In this document: positions 26,134 to 38,582 of the stretch, one piece after another
How the letters are laid out: every line of letters starts with the position of its first letter
Numbering within the stretch: position 1 is the first letter of the stretch
Assembly: GCA_013396995.1 (NCBI GenBank)
Contig: VWZP01002200.1
Location: 434,001-498,000, forward strand
Origin: Dicaeum eximium
Taxonomy: Eukaryota > Chordata > Aves > Passeriformes > Dicaeidae
Reading direction: 5' to 3'
Length of the DNA: 64,000 nt
Notes under the pieces: generated by a model
The model's database searches: none
Seen by the model: the letters and a program-made list of their open reading frames with translations, nothing else
Told to the model about the DNA's origin: nothing
Translations under genes and position numbers: made by a program

Positions 26134-26763
26134 TGTCATGGTTTGAGCTGGGACAGATTTAATTTTCGTCCTAGTAGCTGGTATAGTGCTGTGTTTTGGA
26201 TTCAGGATGAGAATAATGTTGATAACACGCTGATGTTTTGGCTGTTGTTCAGCAGTGCTTCCCATAAGTTACTTACTCAGTTCCCCATGCTTTGCCGGTA
26301 AGGAATTGCTCATGAAGCTGGGATGGGAGCATGGTCAGGACAGCTGACCCAAACTGGCCAAAGGGATGTTCCACACCACAGAACAACATACTCAGCCTGT
26401 AAAAGGGAGTGAATTAGTTGAGATGTGCTAATCCATGCCTGGGGACTGACTAGGTATTGGTCAGTGAGTGGTGAGCAGCTCAACTGAGCATCACTTGTTT
26501 TTTCTCAGATTTTATCTGTCTCTTTCTCATTACAATTCAGAGAGTCATAAAGTAGTTCCAGTTGGAGGGAACCTCTTAAAGCTGTTATTACTACCATCAT
26601 CACCATTATTATTATATTTTGTTTTCTTGCAATCAATAAACAGTTCTTATCTCAATCCACAAAGTTTACTTTTTTGTTTCTGATTCTCCTCCACTGTGGG
26701 GGGTGGGGGAGAGGGTGAGTGTCTGCATGGTACTTCATTCCTGGCTGGGGTTAAACCATGGCA
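26134..26763 (+). mobile_element. Solitary LTR of an avian endogenous retrovirus (copy B)
   Basis: A 630-base LTR in plus orientation with TG...CA ends: it starts TGTCATGGTTTGAGCTGGGA and ends GGTTAAACCATGGCA. Internal landmarks are CCTAGTAGCTGGTATAGTGC, GAGAATAATGTTGATAACAC, GGACAGCTGACCCAAACTGG, a decayed TATA region (TGTAAAAGGGAG near 26398), an AATAAA at 26635-26640 and a CAGTTCTTATCTCAA stretch. It is related to copy A on the other strand. GTTCC occurs at 26125-26129 and 26764-26768, but the left copy is four bases away from the LTR edge, so a target-site duplication is not established. No viral genes remain. Confidence 0.92.
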
Positions 26764-28179
26764 GTTCCTCTCTGAGAACTGGAGACTACAGACTACCCTG
26801 GCTCCAGGATATTCCCACCCAGCATTTCCAAGTTGCACGTGGGTCCAGACAAAGCTGAGGTAATGCCAGCAGAAGGGAAGTCGCACCTGTCTCAGATACT
26901 TTTTTTTTAAGCAGTTTGTTCCTTCCTGCGTGTGAACATGTGCTGACAAGCCTGTCTCTCTGTCTCATCCTCAGCATCGAAGGCAAGGGTGTTGTACTGC
27001 AAGCAGCAACAGTCTGCTGGTAGCTCAGGCTTCCACTGGTGATGTGGAAGGTGTGGTATTACTGATAACCCAGACAGAGGTAGTTCACACAACATCTCCT
27101 TAGTCCCACTCTTCATTCAAAAAATTACCTACCAGTCTGCGGACAAAAAAAATCTCAGCATCCAGCTGACTGCTATTTAGATCCTTTATAAGCAGAGACA
27201 AAATAAGTGACTCCTGTTTCAAAGCTCACCCTCACAAAGTAAATGCTTATACCTTTCCTACCACCTGATTTCTCAATGGTCATTCCCACAGAGAGGAAAT
27301 TATGCCCTTCCTCCCTATCCTACTGTGCTAACTGATCCTGTCAAACTGAAAATGGTCTGCTAAATGCCCTTCCAGAAATAGCCAAAGCGGAGTAATCCGA
27401 TTCCTCCTTCTACTTGTGCTATCTACACTTCTGCTGACCTATTGGGGGTTTAATGATGTGACTGCAGGGGATTCATATATGTCCCTATAGGAAAGTTACT
27501 TCAGCCCCCAATGTTTGTTAATCTTCTCTAAGAAAAGTAGCATGTTATGGTTTGTGAGCTAAACTCTGCCAGCTTTTGCAAAAAAAAGCTGTCAAAGCAG
27601 CATTTCCATGAAATCCTGGTCAACAGACATTTTTTTTTTTTTTTTTAATCTTATGGTGGCAAGTCAGAAATCTTTATTTCACAGGACTTATAAAGCAGGT
27701 TAACCTTTGCTGGCCCTGTATTTTTCTCTAGCCTTAACATTCACACAAATGGGTTAAAAGCTGTTGTATCAACAGTTCTTTATTATACTCCCTTATAAGC
27801 CATCACACAAGAGACAAAGTAAGGCAATGGCAAATCCACAGTCTCAAAACTTGTACTTCTCATTGGAAAGTTGGAATGCAAGAGCACCCTTGGTCATTGT
27901 GGAAAATGTCAGCTGTAAGTACAATATTAGATTGTTTTGCAGTTTGAATGTTTCACTTCAAGGGCACTGTACATAGTTAATGGCTCCATTTGCTTCAGTG
28001 AATCTTCTGAGCAAGTACCCACAGTGTGGTTGTGCCACAGCTCTCCCTCCATTTGACTCCAGACCTTGTTTTTATGATGTGGTTGGCTCCTAAGTATTCT
28101 TATCCTTAAACATGTTAAAGAAAGAAGGATCAATGCTAATTACATCACTCTGTATTAAAATACCCCCGCCTGCCCAAAA
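26764..28179. other. Non-genic unique sequence
   Basis: No gene or repeat recognised apart from an approximately T17 run at 27630-27646. The first 350 bases are GC-richer with overlapping open frames of 66-69 codons and no motif. Confidence 0.5.
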
Positions 28180-28640
28180 AAATCTCCTATATTCTAATCT
28201 TGTGATTCAGTGTAATTATGTAATGCTTGTTCAGCGATGAATACACTGACAGGTTGACATTAAAGCTGATCTTGAGCTATTCTAGTCTGTATCATAATGA
28301 TCCCATGTCCAGTAATAAAATTAAAGCAGCTTCTTGGAATTGTACCCTCAAATCCTGCAAGTGATTCTCAGACCATTTCTGCTATACAAAAGAAATGCCT
28401 CAAGAGAAAGAAAGAGCTGTAGCATTTCTTACAAAAATTTTTTGCTGCCGTATGCCTTTCTGACTTTTTTTTTTCAAAATACTTCCATCTGCCTCCTGCA
28501 GAGCTTGCTACAGCATCCCTGTGTGCAAATAGCATGCTCCTCTATAATTAGCTTCCTCCTCTGTGACTTAATCAGTGATATTGTAAACCAGACACTGTGA
28601 TAATTTGATCAGCTCAGTGGCAGTGAATTGTACCATGACT
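28180..28640. promoter_or_regulatory. Candidate conserved non-coding elements (two sub-blocks)
   Basis: Two AT-rich sub-blocks (about 28180-28340 and 28500-28640) rich in ATTATGTAATGC, GATGAATACACTGACAGG, TCATAATGATCC, TATAATTAGC and GTGATAATTTGATCAG words, with a T10 run at about 28465-28474 between them. No gene explains them. Regulatory function is inferred from motif texture. Confidence 0.25.
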
Positions 28641-30221
28641 AAAAAGTCCAGGCTGGTTGTAACTGTAGGAGAAGCATCTGCTTAAGGGAAAGGGTGATAT
28701 AGTCCTTAGGTTAAGAGCACATGACTGCATTTAAATCCTACAGCTAATCCCAGTTCCTATTCCTCACAGACTATCCCACTCCCTAAAGAGGCACGTAAGC
28801 TTTCTCCCCCTCTGTGATATCCATTGATCCTTAGCTAGTCCGTGTAATGCTTATATGCAGAAGGAGAGGGATTGCTATATTCACTCCAAATGAGATCATA
28901 GTCCCATGATTAAATGCTTTCTAGTGAAGTAATCTGGGTTTCAGAGCTCTTCATGCAGGAGAGGACAATAGCCTATATTTCTCGTAGCTGTACAAGTGGA
29001 TCCGAAGGTATCAAGAGAAGAAAGATTTTCTCTTGTCCTGGAAAAAATGAAAAATGACAGTAGTGCCACTAGATTTGGTTGGACACTGATTTTAAAGGTC
29101 TTTTCCAGGCTCAGTGATGATGCTAACAAACTGCAAGCTTCACCCTGCACACCACACTCAGGGCAAGGTGGGCAAAGGGATGCCGTTGCTGTGAAAAAGT
29201 GGTACTGCCTTCAAAGGACTCCCCTCCCAACAGGTTTTCATTAGTGCAAAGCTGCTAATCCAGTAGGTTACAGGGCAGGCAGAAAGAAACACTTTCTTTT
29301 GTTTTGGAGGAGATTCATGTTCCAAGACACTCAGAATCTGTGGTTACTTTGACCTCACCAGTTCCTCATTGAATCCACCACTACTAGTTTCAGGCAGTAT
29401 GTTGGAATTTCCATGTAATCTTGAAACATTTGGATATTCATATGTGTATAAATGGATTTATTTAATCCTGTTTTCCCCCCTACATGGAAGACCTTACAAA
29501 ACCTCCAGCAGGTCTCTCTTTTGCAGGAGGTAGCTTTATGTCCTCTGGCTTTGAACCATCCATACTAAGACATCCCGGAACCTCAAAGTTTCCTTCCACA
29601 GCATAAGTTTTTGCTAGACCATTAGTTCCTACAAATTACACTCCCTGATCTGCCAGTGAGCTCTCATGCTGGATTGTGCACTTTAATAGCTGAGAGTTGC
29701 TTCCATAATTTGTCTTTCCAACCTCCCCTCCCCACATCAGCCTGATTTTCTGTGCATGTCAGCTCTGGGTTTGCAGGTGTATGCAAGCTTGCTTGTGCAG
29801 CACTTAGTGCCAAAGCTCTCCATCAAGGCTCTCACTGAAGACCTGAGTTTACTCTTTCCTGTATGGCACCTGGGTGTGAATTTCAGAGCATATGATACAA
29901 GTGAGGAAGAAAAAGCTGTGCATTTCTTTCCAAGGAATTTAACTGAGTCCATTCAGCACTGAAGTACCAAGATACTTCTGAGAGTAGCAAAGGATGAGCT
30001 GGACAAGAAGAAACGAACACATGCTCTGTGTACACTGTGCCTGAACTGATAAGCCAAGCCATGAAGGGAAGGTGGATTGTGTTACGTGTCTGGGAAGCCA
30101 GGGGAGAGATTCCCTGTCTGCAATCAGGAAAGAAATACACATAGATGACTAATGCAATGAGACAGTGCTGTCCCAGCAGTGGTGAAACACCCATGGGGCA
30201 GCATTCACAGACCACCTGATA
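28641..30221. other. Non-genic unique sequence
   Basis: No gene or repeat recognised. A 110-codon minus-strand open frame (29883-30215) and shorter overlapping frames carry no recognisable domain. Confidence 0.55.
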
Positions 30222-30270
30222 GAGGGATAAATGAAATATGAGGGATAAATGGAATATGAGGGATAAATTC
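30222..30270 (+). repeat. Tandem repeat, 18-base unit, about 2.7 copies
   Basis: Unit GAGGGATAAATGAAATAT at 30222-30239, a second copy with one A-to-G change at 30240-30257, and a partial third copy from 30258. A young minisatellite-like array judging by the near identity of its units. Confidence 0.95.
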
Positions 30271-32859
30271 TATCTTCCTCTTCAGAGGTCAAATTCTACT
30301 CCCATGGATTCATGCAAAACAATTCTGGCTTCTTAGCCTATCAACAAGCTGAACTGAAACCATATCATGCCCCTAAGGTGGGTCATTTTGTTCAAGGGCT
30401 TGTCCTTTCTCGCTGGCAGCAAAACAAGCAGTGACAGCTGCATTCAGACTGCTGGAGCTGCTGTTCACTCTATGAAATGGCATCAACAGGCTGCTCCCAG
30501 TACACTGGGAGTGGTGGAGGTGTTCAGTCTGCTTTAATAGCCTGAAAGAACTGAGTGGTGATAAATATTCAGTTTGTCTGTGTGTGAGGGGATAAGTGGG
30601 GATGTAAGTGTGCAAAACCACATGTAGACCTTATTGTTTACCTAAGAAACACTGCTGCAAGGATGCAGGGATGGACACAATTTCTCCCTAAAGAGGGTCT
30701 TCCCAGGGACCCCATTCTGTGGTCCCAATGCACAGCCTAAACCAGGCTCCAGAGATAGTGTCAGGCAGACAGGAGCAGCAGAGAGTGGTAAAGCCTCCAT
30801 CTCAGCAAGCAGAACTGCAGCATGTCATACAGTCCCCTGTGGCTTACAAAACAGACTAGATAAATCAGAAGCTTTTCAAAACCCACAGTATCTCCAGGAA
30901 CAGACATTGCCCAATATGACAGTATTTTTCTTTACTTGAGATTCTTGTCCTGAAAAATCTTTCCTAATTTCTGTGCTTGTTTTGTACAAAGGCAAGACAG
31001 CAAATTCTGTCTTGCTTTCAGTGCTTTGCTCCTTTGCCATGATGGGAGTGTGTTGCTGCATAGCTTTGAAAAAAGCACTGAAGGAAGGTAGAAGCAGAAA
31101 TACCACCGAGAAATGGTGAGCTTGGCACTCCTAAATCCTTTGGCAGCCACTGGGAAAACTGCCCAGCATCAATGCAGACCCTGAATGCTCAAAGGACTTT
31201 GTTACTGAAAGAAGGATGTCTGCACTAGGATGTCATGCTGGTGCATCTCCATTGTATAAAATACCAGCCAAAGTGACAACTCAGCCCACCTCACTGAGGA
31301 AAGGAGAAAAAGGAAAACTCAACCTGTGCAAAGTTGTCTTCTCCTGTCTTAACTTCAGAAAATTAACTGGAGCCTATGCAGCATATTTCTGCACTGGGAT
31401 TTCTAGAGAGGGTAAGGCTTTTCCTTGTAGTAATTCAGTCACAACAACAGCACCCCACCAAGTGAGCTTGCATATGGGCTAAGTACTGTTCCAAGCGAGT
31501 ACTTCTACTTAAGGAGTGTTATGTGGGAGCTTAGGAGCTCTCACCAGTAGAAGGATCCAATTTTGGGTCCTGAAAGGATTCTTAAAATGTGTTCTACATA
31601 TGCTTTGCCTTAAACTATTTGCCACAAAGCTTCTGCATAATTCTGCACCTTGCAAATGAAAAGCTGTGTGTGCTAGGACATGTCTGACACCACCACTTAA
31701 ATACTACATGCAGCCATTTTTACATTTCAGAAAAAATACTGAAAAGTTGGAGAGGAGACAGAATTTTGCAGTTCAAGGAAGAAAAAATCTTGCATCAGTA
31801 GGTTTAATTCATGTACTTTGCTTAAATTTCCAAAACAAATATCAGAAGTTGACTTAAGAATGGAATAGTTTGATGTGGAAAAAGTTCTGGGTATTGAAGA
31901 TACATTTAACTACTGCAGAAGGATATAATAAGACAGTAGTTGAGATAAGAAAGCACACAAATTTAAATGAAAGAGGGTGCCACTTTTAACAGTGAAGGAG
32001 CTTAACTACTGCAACAAAACATTGGGGCAATGGCAGTGTCACGTCATTAGATAAGTTCAGACCCAACTTGCATATCTTTCTGACAAGTTGTTTCTATTTC
32101 CCAGGGATTTCTGTGTGCAGTACAGGAGGACTACATATTATTTTAAGGTCTTACAATATACTGGGGTGCAGACCAAATAACCTATGAATATGTTCTGAAA
32201 TCAAGTTGTTTGCACAGAGGATCCTTGCTTGACTCCACGAGACCCCCAGATCCCATGACCTAAACCCTCCTAGAATGTTTAAGTCCTTAAGTACCCTGTC
32301 CTTCAGTTGCCTGACATCTCATCTCCATCACATTGACACACCTTGAGCACCACATAGAGAGGGGTCCTCACCAGAGGGGCAGCTTTCAACTGACAAAACA
32401 AAACCCTCTGTCAGCAGCCATGATAGGGTCACATAGAAAGCTGGGTTTCAGCTGAAATAATGACTTCATTTTTCCTGGGACCATACCTTAAATCATGATT
32501 TTGCTGAAGCCATCAAGTACCACAAATAAAATCTTTCTACAGTTTGGAGTTGAAGGTTTTGGAGCCTGAATGCCTCAGTCTGCTTCAGCAGACACTAGCC
32601 TGAGTGGTGGGAGTCCATTGACTCCTGCTGGCAAGTCCCCAGCAAACCCTAAAAGTGGGCTCCTTGTCTGGCAGGTCACTCCTCACACTCACATCATTCT
32701 GTAGTGGCCATGACTTCTGCTGCATGGCAGGGGATCTGTTTCCTTTCAGGGCACAAAGATAGTTAATTTTGGGAGGTAACCCTTGCTCTTCTCTGTCTAA
32801 ATTCCAACACGTCATGACTCCAGTGTGAGATGAAGATAAGCAAAAGATCCATGTGCTGT
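30271..32859. other. Non-genic unique sequence
   Basis: No gene or interspersed repeat recognised. Open frames of up to 88 codons (31216-31482, plus) show no motif. Confidence 0.55.
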
Positions 32860-33240
32860 TCAGCAGCTATTGCACCACATTATGAATTCACCCCATATTA
32901 ATTTAAGCAGTGCACTCACATGCAGTGTGGGACACAAGTGCTTTATGTATCACACCACATTTTTACCACATGCCACTCAGTCTAATTAACTATTGCAAAA
33001 GGTTTGCTTTGCTGATATTTTCTCCTGCATCTCTTTGAATATTGGATTTGGACAAATGGGCAGAGCTCCCTAAAGATGATCTCTAAATGATTGCAGCAGA
33101 AAGCATAATTAGGTTCATCTTTTAGAGTAGCATGAAATCATCTGCATGTACTTATGCCTTCAGCAAAGTTTAAATAGTTTGCTGGAGAAAGACTGATGCA
33201 TAAGTCAGATCTGCAATGAATCTGTCTTTCAGATTGCTAC
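32860..33240. promoter_or_regulatory. Candidate conserved non-coding element
   Basis: AT-rich block with CCATATTAATTTAAGCAG, CAGTCTAATTAACTATTGC, AGCATAATTAGG and GAAATCATCTGCATGTAC, a dense run of homeodomain, SOX and POU-like cores without gene or repeat content. Inference from texture only. Confidence 0.3.
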
Positions 33241-34189
33241 ACCCTTGGCACATCAGCACTCTGGTCCCAGTCCATAATTGCTGGTGTATTCAAGTGCTAG
33301 ATCTCTTTTCCACCGCCTGTATAAGACAATGCCAGGGAGAGTAAGTCCTGTTGGCTGGTTTTAGTATAATATAAGCTATTGAGTAAAGTTTCACCACAAA
33401 CTGAAATACTTGAAAAAAGTTTGGCAGCCAAACATTCAAAAAAAAAAACCAAACTGGAGGCTGATTGCAATATTTTGATAGATATCCAAGACACTTCCAA
33501 GTAGTGAGCAGTATAGGACAAATACTTGCACATCAGTCCAAGTAACAGTGTATGCAGATGTGGCTGAAGTTTGACTCTATTACATCTGTCAAGCAAGGGT
33601 TTAAACAGCCAATTCCACAGCCATACCATTTAAAAGATATTATCCTCCCCTTCAGCGCTGCCTGCTACAGAAAATGTAGCAAATGTCTTCTATTCCATTT
33701 TTCCCCTAAAGGCTTGCAACAAATAAACCAAGATAAACCTTATCCTATGATCACAGAAAAAGTCTGTTTGCAAGGTATTTGAAGAGACCATTTACTTCTC
33801 ATGATTCCCCTGTAAGTAAGATTTCACTGCAGTAGCAAAGAAAGATGTGTGGTCTATTTGTAGGAGCAAACCTAGGTGAAATCTTGGTTTAGCGAGGATC
33901 TAGCAGAATGGCCTTGAGTTGGGCACCAGGACACTGCTGCTTCAGGATTCAATACTGCTGCTGTGCAGCTTTGTGCAATCCTATCTTCTTTTTATCCTTT
34001 TTGTGGCTTAATTGCACAGGAAGGTCTTGGAGGCAGAGGCTCCTTTCCAGGCTATTTGTGTTGTGTGTAGCATGATGTGGCTCCAGTTTCAGTCAGGGTT
34101 TGTAGATGGAATGATAAACTCAGCACAAGAGTGAAGTGATAGCAGCACCACATGGGGTCTGCAGCAGATACTGGAACTGAAACCAGATT
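33241..34189. other. Non-genic unique sequence
   Basis: No gene or repeat recognised. A 110-codon minus-strand open frame (33297-33629) crosses an A-tract, gaining poly-phenylalanine, and is judged spurious. Confidence 0.5.
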
Positions 34190-34960
34190 TCCTGAAGCTT
34201 CGCGTCCACGTAATCAATAATGTCATCTCCTGTGGAATTTGCCTATTTTCATCAATAGAACACCAAGATTTTCACAACAGTTCACTCATTACTCCCTCTC
34301 TCTTTTTATAAGACTCGTAGCAGGTGTCTGAGTTGACTGAATCATTTAAAGATCCTGATCATTATTTTTTCTAAACCCTAATTTCTTTTTGCCTGCATTG
34401 CAAAGTTGAAAGGCATCAATTTAAGCCTCTGCAATGAACCACTCCAAATTATTTCTTTGAAGCATCATCTCACAATGGGACTCATCTTACTATTGAGGAT
34501 TTTTTAAACAGCAGCACATTAATGATTTACTGAGTTATTTAGAAAAACCCCCGTTGATTTGTCATGGCAGTGAGCTCCACAACTAATGCTCATACTATCT
34601 TTTCTCCTTCCCAGGGTGTCATCAAAATGTTTAAAGCTGCAAGCCACATCCAAAGCCCGTGAATTGGTGTTTTCTAACAACTTAGGCCAGATATTCACCT
34701 GCTTTATATCATGACAGAGCCACTCAGACATGCAGAAGGTATCTCCACGTTAGAATAGTTTTCAATGGAGTAAAATTAGCCATTTTGCAAGAAGAGCTTT
34801 TTTATTATGCTAATGGCCAGCATGCCTCATCCTGGGGAGAGTGTGGATTACTTAGCCCAGAGAAAAAAATTTATATAAGATTAAATTATAATTATTGTGC
34901 CTTCTGGCCTCAGTTAATTTTAAAAATTTCCTGGTACATATGATTTCACTTTGAGATAAT
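34190..34960. promoter_or_regulatory. Candidate conserved non-coding element cluster
   Basis: Long AT-rich stretch with CpG-containing words (TTCGCGTCCACG near 34200, ACTCGTAG near 34313) in CpG-poor surroundings. It also has GACTGAATCATTTAAAG, an ATGCTAAT octamer-type site at 34807-34814, and ATTAAATTATAATTATTG near 34881. No open frame or transposon explains it. A distal regulatory cluster is plausible but unproven. Confidence 0.3.
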
Positions 34961-35190
34961 AAAAAGTGTGGTTTAGTTTGCAGACAAAAGCCAGCTCTCT
35001 CAAATGGAAAGAAGGAACTTTAGTCTAATATATTACAATTTAGTAACTTAAATTGTTACATATTTTTCCACTTATTCTATTAGAAGTAGTTGTACTCAGG
35101 AGAGGTGGAAGGGAAAAGACATGTAAAAACAATAATTGTACTATTACTTCCACAGAACTTGCCTTTTTTTTTTTTTCCAGTGCAGTTCAA
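34961..35190. other. Non-genic sequence with T tract
   Basis: AT-rich, no gene. A T13 run (35164-35176) directly precedes a CR1 fragment. Confidence 0.5.
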
Positions 35191-35236
35191 TCACAGAATA
35201 ATTTAGGTTGGAAAATACCCTTAAGATCAAGATGCT
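35191..35236 (-). mobile_element. CR1 LINE 3'-terminal scrap
   Basis: About 46 bases of reversed CR1 3' end: TCACAGAATAATTTAGGTTG followed by GAAAATACCCTTAAGATCAA, matching the usual CR1 end (reversed terminal repeat, then the GGTTGGAA...CCTTAAGATCA words). The element breaks off after that. Confidence 0.8.
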
Positions 35237-38200
35237 GAGTTTGAAAAAGTTGATTCAGTTGCCAAGAATAAAAGCTATGGGACTGAACTGTCATGGACTG
35301 TGAATATACTATATATTTCTGCTAACCATCTGGCTGTCTTCAGTGCTTTTGCCACTCAGGGAAAATGTCATTTGCAATCAAATTAATTTCAACAAATACC
35401 ATACGCAATAAAGTTGGAAAACAAATGATATTTCAATATTACACATTATAGAAGAGCTTCAAGTTCACCAGACCTTTCAAGTTGTTCCGTTTGTGGTGTT
35501 CTGGTTATTTTGGGGGTTTTTTTGGGTTTTTTTTCAGATTGTCTGCAGCCCAGAAGCTTGGTACTGCACCTGTGGGTACTTGCTCAGCTGCTTAGGGTGA
35601 GATGCAGACAGACTGAGGAGTCCCTGCCAGGACTTGTGAGACCACCTCACAGCTATCAAGTCTGGCCACAGCCTGAGACTGTGAGCCTATTTCCTACTCA
35701 GAAAAGAACCAGAAACATTTATATCCATCAACACCAGGGCTGCTAACCTTAGATTCAGGAGGTAGTTTGCACTTACTGAAGATTCAGTGTAAAAATACAG
35801 GATCCCTTACCACTTAACTCCCTGAGGCTCCTTCCACAAGTATACAAATATTCAGGTATGAGGGGAGGTTCTTCATAGCTACTCAGAATTTTTAAGGACA
35901 GGTATTGAGATTTTGATAATGATTGGTCTAATAGGTTGGTTTTTTCAGTTACAAAAGTATAGGTTTTATTTCTACAAAAACACCTCTGAAAAAATCAGTA
36001 GAATCTCATTAATCTTTTCATTTGTTTGGATGTTCAGATAGTAAATATTTGGATAGTGTTTCTAATTAGTTAACAAAGTCATTTAGTCTTGCAAGTAAAA
36101 CATATGGAAAATTTCTACTGAAGTTGAACATTAATGGATGGAACTTTACAAGCAGTCATCATCTAATCCTCCTTCTATTTGATTAAATTGGAGTTTTACC
36201 ACTTGCTTCAGAAAGAACAGGTTTGGGCCAATTTTAAAATTCTTTGGCTATTAAGTACATAATAACTACCAGATTTGGACAAAGTTGCTGTCTCATTTTC
36301 AAGATGGCATGATAAGTATTGATATTTTTAAATACTTATTACAGTCACTCCCCTCTAACATTTTCTAATATGCACATTAAGCAGGATTGAATTGTTATCC
36401 AAGCCACTAAAAGATGTTACAATTTGATCTTTTGAACCTCAGCCCAGCAGCAATGTGAATGGCATGGAAAAAACACAGAATACATTCAGAAGCTCTTCAA
36501 AAAAGTGTCACTCCACAACCTTTGGATTACAAATGCAGGTTCCTCAGTAGAAGTACACCAACTTTACAGGTAAAATATTATCAGCCTGATTTCAGCAACT
36601 TCATCTGTGTCAGCAACTTCATTTTTTCAGCATGTTTGGAACTTGACATATTGCAAAATGTGTCTTAGAACTGAAAAACCATTTTCAGACAAGACATACA
36701 AATCACTTCCTCAATCAAAAGACCTTTTTCTCAAAAACTCATAACATAATATTCCTCAGCATTCATAAAAAGATGTATACTCATTTCCACTAATAAGGGA
36801 ATTTATTCTCCTGCACTGCTTATGAGCAATGTTCTTGGCAAGTTACAAACAGCACATTATCTGTAGATTTCATTTTTCATGCAAGGGTGTAATCAGCACT
36901 CCTCTTAAAGTGTATTTTTCCAATGGAAAGTGCTCCAAGCACAGTTAGGCATTTTGCCTCCAGAGAGGAAGGGTATGATTGTTAGAGCACCTGCAATGCC
37001 CTCAGCAGATTAACTATTAGCTGCATCTCACTTGTGCTAGCAACCAGAAATATGAACTCATTACAAAAATAAAGGAGTTTGAAAGAGCTGTGCATTTTTT
37101 TAGCTGGTCTGTTACATGTGCTGTGCCTTGGACAAGGCTGACTGGACTCACTGCCAACTCTTTTCAATGATTTTTACTGAATAGTGTCTAAAGGGACCTG
37201 TCCTGGAACAGTTAGCACCAGCCTGAAATAGCTCTGCTATAGATGTTAATATGGCATAATAGTTGGGTTTCAGGGATTAAGCAAAACCTGGGCACCAGAT
37301 TATTTTCCAAGACCCTTCTAGAGGAGTGGTCTCTCTAGTGCTTCTTTTGAAAGCAAAGCCCCTTTTCCCATGACTTGTGGCTGCTAACACAAGCTCAGTG
37401 AGCTAAAGAAGGTCTTTCCCAAAGTCAGGTTTGGGACTGCTTCAGCTTGCTCCTCAGCCTCCTGGGGACACACTGCCAGCACCTCACAAAACTGACTGCC
37501 ACACAGTCTGCTAACAACTGCTCAGAGCTTTGGGCAGCAGGAGAAAGGCACAGCTACCCTTAGGACAGGGCTACCTCTGAGCATTCTCTCTCCGTATTCA
37601 CAGATCTCAGACATCATTTGCATCAGATCTTACCAAAGCCCAGGACCCTCCACCCCATATGCCTTCTGGTTCTGGAGGAAAAATCTGAGTATTTCTCTCC
37701 CTAGTGTAATCCATTTTCAATCTCCCTAATTTGGGTATGTTAAGGCTGTAGGTTTATCTTCTCAGCTTCTGGGAATACAGACACTCATTCTCTGACCTTA
37801 TTTATCCTGTTAACAGCTATTTTCAAATGCAGGAGCCTCATCATGGGTTTCCTACTCACCTCTCCACACTAAGCCCCAAAGACCTCTTGTTGAGGAATCA
37901 TTTTTGGCCTTTACATGCATTTCTCCCTTGTGTTGCCATGTGCATCTATCCATCTGCCTAACCATGTCTATTAACTGACAGGCAGCTGCTACAAGAACAT
38001 CCCTTGGCTACATACATGGAAATCTGTAGTCTGGATATGGCACTGAAGTGTGGACAGCATCACCTGGAAGTCCTGACAGCTGCCACCAGCTTCTTCTGTA
38101 CAGTTCCTTAGCACAGCATCCTATTTCAGAATGTTTTCATTAGCATTAGTCTCTTATTGCACAATACAAACCAAGCCAGTTTTGTTTGCTTATCCACACT

Positions 38201-38561
38201 GCCTGGTGGCTAAAATGATCATGTTCCCTTTTTTCTTTTCTAGCCACATCAGTTCACTAAAGCAGAAATAAGGATTAATTTAGTGAAAACACAATATTAA
38301 ATAAGCTCATCTAGTGAGTACACATAACACACTGAAATATGGGGAGCACAGAATTAAAAATCCACTTCACTTATCAGCAATGTAGCCTCCAAAAGGTATT
38401 TTTGGCTTTCAGACACCTAGGAAGCAGATTCTGATGAATAGATGAACACCAAGAGAGCAGAGTACTGTACTGCCAGCTCAGCTGATAAAGAGCACTGTTG
38501 GTGAGCACTCCTGCCTAAAGTCTTTCAGCTCTGGATCTACACTGCAGCTTTTAAAGGGCTA
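35237..38561. other. Non-genic unique sequence
   Basis: No gene or interspersed repeat recognised. A G/T-rich low-complexity patch lies at about 35509-35535. Remaining open frames are 61-78 codons and random-looking. The region 37190-37620 is somewhat GC-richer but carries nothing identifiable. Confidence 0.55.
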
Positions 38562-38582
38562 CTACCAGCATAATGCTGGTAG
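38562..38582. repeat. Perfect 10-base inverted repeat with 1-base spacer
   Basis: CTACCAGCAT, a single A, then ATGCTGGTAG: a 21-base palindrome with perfect arms. The 1-base gap is too short for an RNA hairpin loop without opening inner pairs, but it would suit a symmetric dimer-binding site. Could also be chance. Confidence 0.9.
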
